64,000 nt of DNA. Source: Tyto alba (Eukaryota; Chordata; Aves; Strigiformes; Tytonidae). The DNA lies in assembly GCF_018691265.1 (NCBI RefSeq), contig NW_024881316.1, positions 7,624,819 through 7,688,818 of the forward strand. The letters are read 5' to 3'. Of the stretch, positions 1 to 11,651 are shown piece by piece. Under the pieces are notes generated by a model. That model saw only the letters and a list, made by a program, of their open reading frames with translations. It was not told the DNA's origin and searched no databases. Each line of letters starts with the position of its first letter. Position 1 is the first letter of the stretch. The position numbers and the translations under genes are program-made.

Positions 1-889
1 TATTTTGCCTATGATTTTGAAAATATAAGGGGTGGATATTAGTCTGAATCACAAAGCTGTTCAAGAAAAGTAGATTAAACAGACTAACTGGGAGAAAAAC
101 CTTCAAGTTCTCAGCAGTTTTAAGCAGCAAAACTTCTGAAGCCACGATGATATATAAAAGCCTCTATAATGTTGCACAAATTTCTTCTCTGGTGTTTATG
201 AGAAACACTCTTTTTTTTTTTTTTTTTTTATCCAGACAGTGTTGGTTGCCAGCATTTTGTGATACTTGATTTTTTTCTGTTGACTCCTCTTTTCTTCTAT
301 CATTCCTTGAGATCTTGGTTAGAGACTTTCTAGAAAAAGAAGGAGGAAGCCCTCCAGTATGAAAATCTACCAATCTCTATGAAGATTGCAAAAAGATGTT
401 GAGGTGGAGTACATTAACTTCACTGCCACCTGCTGGGAAGCAGTCATTTTTATTGCTCTGGATTTGTTGACTGATTAACTTTAAATAGTTATAAGTATTT
501 AATGCAGTTCTATCTTGCTCGTGCTCAGACAATTTTTCCTGATTGGACAGAAAGCTTACTGGTCTCCACATTCTTTCAGATGTATTCTTTATGCTTGGTA
601 AAATACTCTATATCATCTTCAAATCCAAATGTCATGTTTGCCCATTATTTTGAATTTTTCTTCCTCACTGATTCAGTCTAGTGGTTTTATCTTTAGGCAT
701 GTTTATATGCATTTTTCTTGCATTGTTTGATACATACCATTCTTATAAGATGCTTTTAATGAACCACAATAATCCATTATGTATGTATTTTCGCTGCTTA
801 GACTGTGTGGAAAACCTAATGTATAATTTCCCTTTCACGTTTCACTTCGTTTTCTATTTTCCCCTAAATTTCTTAACTTCTTTCCACTA

Positions 890-892
<3 letters not shown>

Positions 893-933
<41 letters not shown>

Positions 934-952
934 TTTTGTTTTGTTTTGTTTT
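893..952. repeat. Poly(T) tract followed by (TTTTG)n
   Basis: Forty consecutive T (893-932) run into about four TTTTG units ending near 952. Read on the minus strand this is a CAAAA repeat followed by a long A run. It could be a retroposon tail, but no recognisable retroposon body adjoins it on either side, so I call it a simple repeat only. Confidence 0.9.
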
Positions 953-3824
953 TCTACAGGCCATAGTTTTTATAATTTCCCTATATGAAACAGGCTTTTG
1001 GCACCTTTTGGAAAGCAAAGCAGTGAATTAGACATGAGAGAGACATATGTCTTTCCTAATAGTCCCTGAATGTTACAATATAATTAACTACTATGATATA
1101 CCACACTATAAGGAGAAATCATTTTTGTGTAGATGGAGTCCTGTGGAAGTGCTAACTTATATTACAGTGGAAAAATATAGACTCCATTGTCAAAGGACAA
1201 AGGGAAAGTTGACGAATGGCACCAGAATACATCAGGGACCTGGGAAAAATCTGCAGCAGTTCGTCACTGTTCAGAGAGTCTGAAGTCACATCTGAATTTG
1301 GCACAGGGGTAATTTCCAAAACCACTGTCCCATTGGTCTAGTCCTAGTCGTTGCATCTGAGCTGCGATGGGAATCTCTGCCAGTATGGCACAGTGGAGCC
1401 TGGCGCATTGGACAATCAATCACAAAACACGTTGCCTCAGAGACTGGACTTGCACGACCATGTTATCAATACCGAAGACTCAGGTCCTTTAAGCCCAGGC
1501 AGAGCACATTCTAGCCCAATTACATTGCCTTAATACCTGCTTTACCCAAAAACATAGTTTAAGGGAGACCATAATCCTAAACAGTGAAATAGAACAACAA
1601 AGGGAAGATTTTCCAGTTGAATACATGCCTTAATGAGTGCTGCAGCACTATGACAGCAGACGTCTGCTGAGGATCTGTCATCAGCTAGTGATTATTATGT
1701 TTTTCATTCTCAGTGACAGCGAGATTCCTTATATCTTTAAATGGAAGCAATTAAATCTCAGGTGTGATGGGTACAAATAACATCTTACAAGCATGCCATC
1801 GTCATACCACCCTGCTGTTCTCTTGCTTATTTTAGTACATCATTCTTCCTAAGGAAAAATTACTAATTTTACTGTTGATCACATCTGAACTCAGATATTC
1901 AAGGTGGAGTGGCTATGCTCATAAAGGCTCTTGTTTGGTTTTTTTTTTTTTTTTTTTGCTATTAATGAGCTTCTGTACCAGAGCAAGATTTATGACATAT
2001 CTGAAAATGGGGAGTGTTCCTGTGATTTGGTTAAGTTACTGAATTTATTCCTATTATTCAGGGAAATCTGCATATAATCACATGCCATTTTTCAGGTAAA
2101 TCCTTTGATACTCTGCCCATCAATCATTGACCCTCAGACTTGCAAATAAACACTACTTAACCAGAAGAAATCATGGTGTTTTCACACTTGGAATGCTAAT
2201 TGAAATATTTATAGAATTTATGGATTCATACAAGAGAATATTTTAAAGTTACATAAGGCATTTCAGAATTTGAAGAATATTTTGTAACATGTCATTAAAA
2301 ACAGAGGTCTAATATTTCCTGCTTACTCACAGCTTTGGGGACAGCAAGCACACTCTTTCCTACATTTCTCTAGGTGACTAGTGTATAAACTGGATGAGTC
2401 TAGTGACACAGCAATTTATGCTGGTAGACTGGCCTAAAGAAAGAAGATTGAAAATAGATACTTCCTGCAAATATTATCAATCTGAAATGTAATCTTTTCC
2501 AAAGACACTTCCACAATTCCTGAATCTCTATAAATTTCTAAGATTTAACATTCTCTTCTTCCCATTGTACATAAAATCAAGATGTTATGGAATCACACAG
2601 CTTTCTAGCATTGCACTAGTGCTAACAAGGATGGGAATATTTTATACTAAAGGGCAATCTTGTGCCTCAGACACCTGGGGCCAATTACACTGAACAATCA
2701 CAGTTTACTGTGATTTAAACAGGAATCAAAGTCACTGAACATTTTACGGCATCAGGCTCTTTGCTGATAATTCATTCAGTCTACAAGTGCTATTTGGTAT
2801 TTTCTCCTCCACTGGATATTCAGAGCCTGAATTTAGGAGACCTGAGCTGGCTCCAAATTCAATTAAAATGGTTTCAAGAAATGCAAAGAACATCATTTGC
2901 CCTGGCTTCTCAGAAAGAGAAAGCACTAATGGTTTCACTCAAATACCATTAATATTGGCTTCTGCCAGGATTTTGTATTTGTCAAGAAACCTAACTTTAA
3001 ATAACGCAAACAGGAACAACCTGAAATTCTTGAATGGAAGAGAAAACAGCTAACTACTTTTCATCTATCATCTTCTAATGGGATTTGGATGGGATGATAC
3101 ATTTTTTGCTCTTAGAAATTATGCTTGTCTGATAAGACCTAATACAAATTGCAAAAAGCAGAAACCACAGCTTACAATGTCATCATAATTTTCTTACTGT
3201 TATCCAGTCAGCTTGCTGTGTGTATGTTCTCTATACATCAAAGAATATCCTTTGATTATGGGTTGTGCAGCTGCATTTACACAGAAAGAACCTTAATACC
3301 TGACTGAGAGCTCTAGAAATGCCACAGCACATTTAATAATAAATAAAGTTAAACTTTTGGTGTTTTAAATAATTACCAGTGACGCTGTATGCTAATTGTT
3401 AGTAATGATCTTTGCTGGATGCTAGTCACATTTCCCCATTCGTTTGCCATTTGCTATAAAAACTAGTCTAATTTAGCAGTACAAACCTCGGTGGGCTACC
3501 AAAGATCAGGTTAAGGTGTGAACTGTGACACTTGGCAGGTTTTGCATTAATCCCTTGGATACGCTTGGTATTCATCTCAGGCTGCAGTCTCTGTACTTTT
3601 AATATGTGCTTGGAAATATTAGTTAGGTTTGTGACAGAGCAGGTAGCTCGGGCTTCAGGCTGATGTCTTTTTTTTAAGTTGTAAGTAAATCCTTTTTTAT
3701 TTTGGACGATTGACGTGACAAGTACAAGTGTATATTTTCACAGACTAAGGCTTAGACATACTGCCTCCATCCTTTTTCTTCACTCTGAATACCTTCATTT
3801 TTGCTGAACTGCAGAATCTTGAAA

Positions 3825-3900
3825 TCTGAAAATAAAATAAAAAAAAAAAATTGGAGAATTGCAAAAAAAAAAAAAAAACAAACAAAACCAAACAAAATAA
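3825..3900. repeat. A-rich low-complexity tract
   Basis: Two A runs separated by a short unique segment, followed by CAAA-type units. No retroposed gene body is recognisable next to it on the 5' side, so I do not call it a processed-pseudogene tail. Confidence 0.85.
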
Positions 3901-6900
3901 TTTTCTCTTTTTGACTTGGCCAATAGAGGAAAAACCCTGATATAAAACCCTGAGATCTTCCCAAGTCAGATGAAACACTTGGCATCACCAAGAAAAAACA
4001 AGTCGTACTACAGCCTGTCTAATGGTGAACACTGGATTTGGAGCTGGAGAGCATGGTCTGAACCCATTTGAGCAGCTTCTTCCAGCACTTTTTAACCTGT
4101 AACCAAGTCATCTAAGCAATTTCACTGTCTTGTGTGGCATCACATTGCCAGCCCTGGTGTACGTGCCCAGAGGAATTTGGGTGGGACAGATGACAGGATT
4201 ACTACTCCCCACTCCAACTCTCCTTAAAAAGCCGTGACTCCCTTCCAGCAGCATAATTAAGTAGGAGGAATATCTGCCTTTTAGTTCTTGCAATTTTCAG
4301 CCTATGATTTCGGTGTGAACAGCAATTGATAGGAGCATGGAATACCGAGGCAGCCTGCACACCCGAGCAGCAGAAATGCACCTTGCACATCTATGCCTGC
4401 GTCTTTACAGGAGCAGGGCTGCACAGAGCCCTGGTATGACTCAGAGCCCTAATTAAAACACTGCTACCAGCAGCAGTTTGAAATATAGTCACTATGACTT
4501 AAAAAACCCCCTTACTGTCAAGAGGATTTGATTACAGTTTTACTAATGAGAGAGGGTGAGGTCAGGTAATTTTCTGACCATTCTTGAAAGCAAGTGTGGG
4601 AGGGATTCAGTGCTGCATTGAGCCGACCCGGTGATGGGGGCAAAAAACAGCTCCTATGTCCATTCTTTGGGTTGATCATATTTCCAAGTAAAGGAAAAGC
4701 TCCAAGATGATGAAGCAGGTTGGTTTCTGTTGTTGTTGTTGCTGTTGTTCTTTTTCCTATCCAGCAAAACTGATTCCATTTTACAGTGCTTTACAGTTAC
4801 TCTAATTCTACTTATGACTGATCTTTTACAAATAAATTGGTGTTTAACAGAGCTGAAAAATGTTTTCAAATTCATTGAGCACACTAAAGGCCCTGTTTTG
4901 GGTGGCAGCTGCAAAATGAGCAACTGTGGTTTATAAGAATAATTACTCCATTTTGGTTGTACCAGCCCTTCAGCCTACTTGGGGAGCCTTTGAACACATC
5001 TATCTGCTATTTGGTCAGGACATCATTTGACAGAGGTCATGAACTCTTTCATCCATAGTGGCTGCTTTTCTGCATTGCCTGACCAAAAGAAGAAAAGCCA
5101 CTAGAAATCCTGCCTTGAGGCAGAGAGAGCAGGTGAATCCAAGGTACTTTTAAGTATTCAGGTTGGTAAGTTTTCAGGAAAGTTCACACTGCCAAGCCTC
5201 ATAGCAAATATTTAAAATTTTGTTGCATATTCATGAAACAGCAAATATATTTTAGGTCTGGATGCTTCACTAACAAAACAAGAAAACAGGCTGTATAATT
5301 CACTCAATATTTAAAATAAACCCATTAAGATATTTTACATAGTTTTTTTTTCCTTACTCATTATTTTTAAAATAATCTCTTCTCATGTTTTCTTATCATT
5401 GTATTTTTTTTTTTAATATTTTACATATTTTTAACTTGTTTTGAGTTTCTGAGTGCATTTATTCTTTCTGGCAAGAAGCAACTTAAAAAACATCAGTTAA
5501 AAGTACATTGAGAGTTCTGTGTTTAGATACCCTCATTACCAATATCAAACTTCATATTTTTTTCCCAGAATTTATAGTCATCTGAAAATCTGACTTTCCT
5601 TTATATTCCTCAGAAAGAAGGTTTTCAATTAAAAACATGTCAAACTAACCTGTTTTCCCGTCTAACTTAAAGTTCCAGGAGCTCAGAGCATTTGGCTCTT
5701 CTGTTAAAACAGAATCTGCCATCTTCCTTCTCTGTGGATAACAGGGTCCTCTTTCTGTAACCCTCACTCATGCTGAAATCTGTTTAAGCATGACCAACCA
5801 TATCAGCTCTCACCGAAGAGACTGAAGACCTTTGTTTCAGAAGGATTTAACTGTAGTTACTTATGCATTCCTCTACTCTTGACCGTATCAAGACAGTATA
5901 GGTGTATTGGGATACAAGGTATGAAGTCTTCAGTGCTAATCACAGGTGGTATGTAATACTGCAGATTATTTTCTGTACTAATAATGGCATCTGTGAGCAG
6001 CTCATAGCTGTTGTGTGGGCTATATGGTATTTATTTGATGCTAGATCTCTGTCTATATCTTCAAGAATTTGGTTCTTCTTTCATTGCTAAAGTACCTAAA
6101 TGGCCATGACAGAATATTAGGATAAGACCATGGTCAACAAGTGTGCTCTTCAACACTTTGCACTAGGGACAAAACTTTTCTATGTGAAGGACAGAATTTA
6201 GTGGTTGGTCTGAGACTTTGGATTTAACTGCTCAGGAGCTACCAACAATTATTTATGTCATCACCTTTTCATTCAAATGGAAAAATTAAGACAGCAATCA
6301 CAAAAGCATGCAGTGACACGTACCATAGAACAAAGGGTGAAACAAAAAAGGAAAGCACCACTGAAGTCTGACACATCTCTGGACATGCTTCTCCTCCTGG
6401 GAAAAGACTCAGAGAATGAACAAACAACACATGACAGATGTATAATACACTGAGTATATTAGTAATCACAAGATGACTGAGTCATTGATGTGATGTGGTC
6501 ATGAAAAAAAAAAAAAAGACAACTGAGGTTGTACGATGCAGCAGGTTGGGACAAACAAGTAAGACACCAATAGAGACAGCTTCCTTGGACATAGCATACA
6601 CAGTTCTAGTCCCCACATTTAACACAGATTACTTTAAAGTACAGCAAAAACAACAACAGGCTGTGACATAATCAGGGAAATTAATTTATTTCTTGCAAGA
6701 AATATAATTACAAAAATATGGATTATTTAGGTGAGCAAAATACTGACACATATGATTGCTCTCTACAATACATAAGAAGGTCAGCCACCATCTGGTGGAA
6801 GGTAAAAGCATTTTAGACTATGCTAGCACAAAAAAAAAATGAGTCAAAAATGGTCAATCAATCAATTTGGGGAAGAATTTAGGAGAAAGTTTCTAAGTTT

Positions 6901-8993
6901 CAGGGCAGCAAGTTTCTAAACACTCTTTTGTGATAGGAAAGTGGGAGTCAAGAAACATAATTAGTTTTAAGCAGGCTACATTTAAGAAAGGGATTACATG
7001 ACAAAATGGTGACTGGACTTGGTCACTTGGGCTGATCTAGTTCCATGTCTCTGTTTTGTAGCCATATTTCTTGATAGACTAAAACCAGGCTCTCATATAC
7101 CACAAAGATGAGTACAGTGTAAGGGAGCAGAATAGACAATGACAGACTATCAATAGAAGAACTTATGTCAGGTTTTTTTGTTTTTTTTTGTTTTTTTTTT
7201 TTTCTGTATTTCTTCTTAAGAATTGTTTTAATTGGTTTTTGTTTTTGTTTTTCATTTTGTTACTTATCATTCAAAAATGCCTATTTTAAGGCATTCTGAG
7301 CCCCAGATGTATCCACTTTTTTCACCATTGCCTGAAATAGTCTGAGAGAACGTACTGCCTCTCCTTATAAACCCTGTCTCTCTCATACCCTTAGGCTGCT
7401 ATAAAAGCACTACTACTCAGTACCTTAAGAGCATAATTAAATTTTCAGGAGGCACAGATGCTTAGGCTGTATCCGTGCCAGTGAGACTTGCTGGGTAGCT
7501 CAGAGGCTGTCTGTGGGTGGCCAGCACCCACACCACCAAAACAAAACAAATAGTCCTTGGACCCTGTTTACTTCAAGTTATGTCTAAAGGCTTCTTAGGA
7601 CTATTATAGTTGGTCTGAGCCAAAACTGTGCCAGGCACTATTTTAATAAGTGAACTGCAGAGAGGATTAATTTCTGATGCTCTGACACATTCCTTTGCAC
7701 TGCCAAGCTTTCATGAAGATATGTGCTTCTAAGCTGCTAATGCAATGTCACTGGCAGTAGATACTTTTTGCACATCTTATCCTCTAAACAATTGTATTTC
7801 TTTGCATTTTACATAAAACATAAGAAATCTTTATAGGCATATAACAAAAGTGATAGTGAATGAAAATTACCATCTTCACAATATGCTTCTCAATATTCCA
7901 AAAATGAGCCAGAGGGATGTCCTTTTGCCACAGAAGAAATAAAACACACTAACAAGGATAAATTTGGTGTCAGCAAAAACATACCATACTGTCCTCTAAC
8001 AAAAGAAAAGTCACAAAGTTCTGGAAAGTCAGTGACTATTATTTTAGAAAAGAGGATGTTGAAATGTACATTATAATTTGACTGAAATACAATTGCTCAA
8101 TTTGAAATGCTTTACAAGAGACTTATCTGTAAGGCAAGAATTCTTACATTCAAAATTGGGATAAAAATTTGATCAGGTTGTTTCAAATGAATGGAACCAA
8201 ACATATCCCAAATTCCAAATTAGCTCTGGATTTTAATGAAAGAAACTACTTTCTCTGCTGAATTCACCTGAGAGAAAATCCTATTCCTTCAGAAAAGCAC
8301 AAAGGCATCTCTGTTAATCCTTTCTTTTCACACTTGCTCCTTTTGCAGGTCCTGATGAAGACATTATTTTCCTAATAAAAATTCAAGTAATTCTGAGTGA
8401 GGATGAAAACCATTATTTCACCTCACCCAGTTCTGGATTTTAGCATCCATGTCATTGAACTTTGTGTGAGATTTAAACTTGCCATATAGGCATCCTGAAC
8501 AGTGAAGAGTCAGTGACCTAGCAGCCACATAGTTAAGCCTAGCCCAAGCCCATCAACATCTTCTTCAGTGGACTAAATACCACTTTAGCTCTTGCACAGC
8601 TCAGCAACAGGTTGAAGCTCCCTCCCCTAAAACTGAACCTATGCTCTCGTCTTGCATCTTTCACATGACATAAACTCAACTACTTTTACAGAGTAAGACT
8701 TTGCATCAAAGCCTTCCATTTATCAGCTACTATTTCCACAAATATGCTAATCCATCCATGGATTTGCTACGAAATTTTACATTATTCACTTGTATGGTGG
8801 CAGCTATAGTGTATCTTCTAAATGCAATAATAATATACCACGAGATTTCACAATGTTATGTCATTATTAGAATTTTCTCAGATTGATGCATTTGACTGTC
8901 ACCTTGATTATAAATAGTTATTTTTGATGTTGATTTTTAGGTGTCTTAGGTGAGTAATTGCATGTGAAACATGCAAGTGTAGTCACATGTCTA

Positions 8994-9077
8994 ATTTGCA
9001 TGTGAAATTACCACTGTGGCCTGTGAAACCTTCACCTGCAGATGGTATATGCAGAATGGATAATTGCACATGCAAAT
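8994..9077. repeat. 17-bp inverted repeat with octamer-like cores
   Basis: The left arm 8994-9010 (ATTTGCATGTGAAATTA) matches the reverse complement of the right arm 9061-9077 at 16 of 17 positions, with a 50-nt spacer. Each arm carries an octamer-type core: ATTTGCAT on the left and ATGCAAAT on the right. This is the consensus bound by POU-domain transcription factors. A third related copy (TAATTGCATGTGAAA, 8955-8969) lies 24 nt upstream in direct orientation. The pattern is seen directly; any regulatory role is inference. Confidence 0.6.
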
Positions 9078-10560
9078 GGATGATGATCATTTTCACATTC
9101 AGAAATGCAGCGTGCACATCAGTAATTATAACTGCATGCTTAACTTGTTTAAAATCAAGGATGTGATATTTCATACAGACCTGAACATTTAGCACCGAAA
9201 TGCTAAGCAACAGATGAATGAAGACAAAACTGGAATTTTAAAATTAATTGGACTCCTGGGCAGCAAATGAGGGGTGATGTAGGTAAATGTCAGACAAGAA
9301 AACAAAAGGTAAATGTGTAAGGAAAGTTATTGCAGCATAGTAGTCAAATGAAACCAAAAATGCAAAGTCTTCTATCCAGCAGAGCACTGCAGTGAACAAT
9401 GACAGAATGCTCAGGTCAATGGGAAAAATTAAAAAATAAAAAAGAGGCTTTTGAATAAAAAGCCACAGCAAATTATCAGATGTTAAAGTTCTCCTGAATT
9501 TGAAGGTAGTACAAAACTAGTGGCTCAAACAGTGTGTGTTGAAGATGCTCTGCATACAGTAGGAGGCTCTACGTTATTTGCATCTGGTTCTTAGATGCCT
9601 GGGAAGGGTTGAGTCCTGTTGTCTGCTGGTAGAGATACCCAGTAGCAGCATTATGCTGGTGAGAAACGCAGAAATAATTACAGACTGTGTATGTGTAAGT
9701 TTGATAGATCAGTGGATCTTTTGCTTTTCTTTAGGAAATAAAGCAAAACTTAAGACAGGGCTGTATTAAGGACAAGGTTTTTTTTTTTATTTTAAGAAAT
9801 TTGTAATTCAGGACATTTGTCTGTGATACTGATCTGGAAGTTTTTTATATTGCTGTATACCTTTAAAACCATGGGGAAAACATAAAAATGCAAAAAAAAA
9901 AAAAAACAAAAAACAAAAACCAACAAACAACCCAAACCCTATTTACTGCATAAAAGCTTAGATCTTTGTTGATAAAGAAGATAATGATATTAAACCTATA
10001 AATAGATCCATAGAGTAAAATTGTGAATAGCTGAAGAAGTAAAAGGAAAAGCTTTTGGCTGCCTAAAAAACTGTTAATTTAGATTGGGCAAAGTATAAGT
10101 TTATGAAATAGATATAAGTTACAGACAACCGATCTACCCAAGGAACAGATGTATGGAAGCTTTAGTTTTTAAAAAAGGATGCTAAGTTAAAAAGTTGTGT
10201 TGAATTTGATTAAATTCTTGGTGAGAGGATAGAAATGAAGAAAAATTTTGGGCACACACTACAAAACTATTTTTTCACTTCTTCTCAAACAGGAGATGAT
10301 AGATACTCACTTTATGGCAATACTTGTAATAATTGTTTTCTTTTGTTCTGAATCTGCGTAGGCAGCAGTATTAGCTGCTAGGGCCAGTTTGGCCAGCGGT
10401 CTGGGCTTCTCATGGAGTGTGTTTTCAGAATTTATACCTTTGCACAGCTCCCTCTGCTGTTAGGAATGAAGTTTGGCAAGACACAGTCCTGCAACTCTGC
10501 ACACTTCCTGCTTTGAACCAGAGGCTGCTTCGTTTTTCATCTTCACTGCTGGTTGTTTGT
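9078..10560. other. Non-coding stretch, no gene seen
   Basis: Unique-looking A/T-rich DNA with an A-rich simple tract at about 9892-9936 grading into CAA-type units. No supported gene or recognisable interspersed repeat. Confidence 0.55.
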
Positions 10561-10659
10561 GGTGTAACCTCCTAGTCTCAGAGAAATAAAGATGATTTTT
10601 CATATCAAGTTAATGTTCTGGACCTTGAATCTTTTCAGAGGGTTAATAGAATCATGAAG
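10561..10659 (+). repeat. ~98-bp direct repeat, copy A
   Basis: This segment recurs at 11555-11651 in the same orientation. The first 64 columns align with about five substitutions. A more divergent patch follows, then a well matched end (TTAATAGAATCATGAAG). Similarity fades quickly outside the unit on both sides, so it is either a short local duplication or two copies of one dispersed repeat. The family is not recognised. Confidence 0.75.
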
Positions 10660-11554
10660 AATTGGGAAAGGCTGTTGGCAACATCAACACATTGTAGGGA
10701 CTGGAACTTTAAAGCACTGACAGCTTATTTTAGGCGAATTAGAGACGCTTAAGTATTAATGTCCATACCTAAGAAAATCATAATTCAAAATACCAGACCT
10801 GAAAATTGTGATCCTCAAATGCCCCACACAGTCTGCTGCCTGTATACAATTGGCATAATATCTGCCCAGATATTTTGTGTAAAGTATCTTGATGCCTCAG
10901 TAGGGCTTCTGGCCATGCTTAAATACTTATTTTTGAAAGCACTGGACTAGCTCCCACTGAAAAGATCCACATTACCTGCAGAAGTGCCCAGATTTTAATT
11001 TATCTCCCTTCTTACACTGCTCTCAAAAGAAAACTCTAATTAGTGAGGGTAATCTGGCTGGAGCTGGTGGTGGTAGTCAGCTTGCTCATCAACCTTTTAT
11101 TGAATCTGCTCCAGATTTAATACCATGCTATGATGAGATGATCCTCCTCCACTGGATATTTATGTTAACACTCACTAAAGTGTGAAAGAAATTCAGCTTG
11201 AAACAGTCCTGTCTCCCCTACAGGTGCCCAAATCTTTCAGGCAGTGGTTAATTCAGACAACACTGAAACTTCTCCAAAGACACCGAAGTCACTCTTGGCA
11301 CTCCAGAAAAGTCCTGTGACTTGAGGAATTTGTTTGGAGGAGAGGTGAGAAAAGGGGTCAGTCCAGTTGGAGTAGCATGCAGAGTGGTCCGTGAACATTG
11401 CCCCAACAGACAGGAGGGGCTGAAGGTGGCCAGCACATTCCCAGTGGTTACACCAGTCAGGTGCTGTGAGTAATGCCTGTAGGAACTCCCACATCATGTG
11501 CTTGGAGTTTAGGAGCCCAGAAAAGGCTCCAGGAGTCACCCGTAGGCTGGGGGT
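10660..11554. other. Segment between two direct repeats, no gene recognised
   Basis: About 0.9 kb bounded by the two direct-repeat copies. Its second half is richer in G/C than the surroundings and contains a minus-strand open frame of 100 codons (11237-11539), followed on that strand by AATAAA near 11097. The predicted protein resembles nothing I know, and it has no recognisable domain, signal peptide or membrane segment. I regard the frame as probably chance, but the bounded layout is unusual. Confidence 0.4.
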
Positions 11555-11651
11555 GGTGTAACTTCCTACTCTCAGAGAAATAAAGATAATTTTTCATATC
11601 AATTTAATATTCTGGACCCAAGATCTTTACAAAGTTAATAGAATCATGAAG
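11555..11651 (+). repeat. ~98-bp direct repeat, copy B
   Basis: Second copy of the unit at 10561-10659, same orientation, starting GGTGTAAC and ending ATAGAATCATGAAG. No extended similarity upstream or downstream was visible by eye. Confidence 0.75.

Larger units (their letters stand above)
1..8950. other. A/T-rich non-coding stretch, no gene seen
   Basis: No open frame here resembles a known protein, and all are short with no codon or motif support. The stretch holds scattered homopolymers: T runs at 211-229, 893-932 (40 T, followed by TTTTG units), 1939-1957 and 7173-7203, and an A-rich tract at 3825-3900. A short CAA/TTG trinucleotide run lies near 4727-4750. I see no recognisable interspersed repeat. 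It could be intron or intergenic DNA; the sequence alone does not tell. Confidence 0.6.

Noticed and set aside
2802..2820. TCCTCCACTGGATATT shared with 11145-11160
   Set aside because: Similarity does not extend beyond the short match; likely chance.
3825..3900. A-rich tract as a possible processed-pseudogene tail
   Set aside because: No recognisable gene body precedes it and no flanking duplication was seen.
11237..11539. 100-codon minus-strand frame between the direct repeats
   Set aside because: No recognisable domain or family; kept only as context for the direct-repeat finding.
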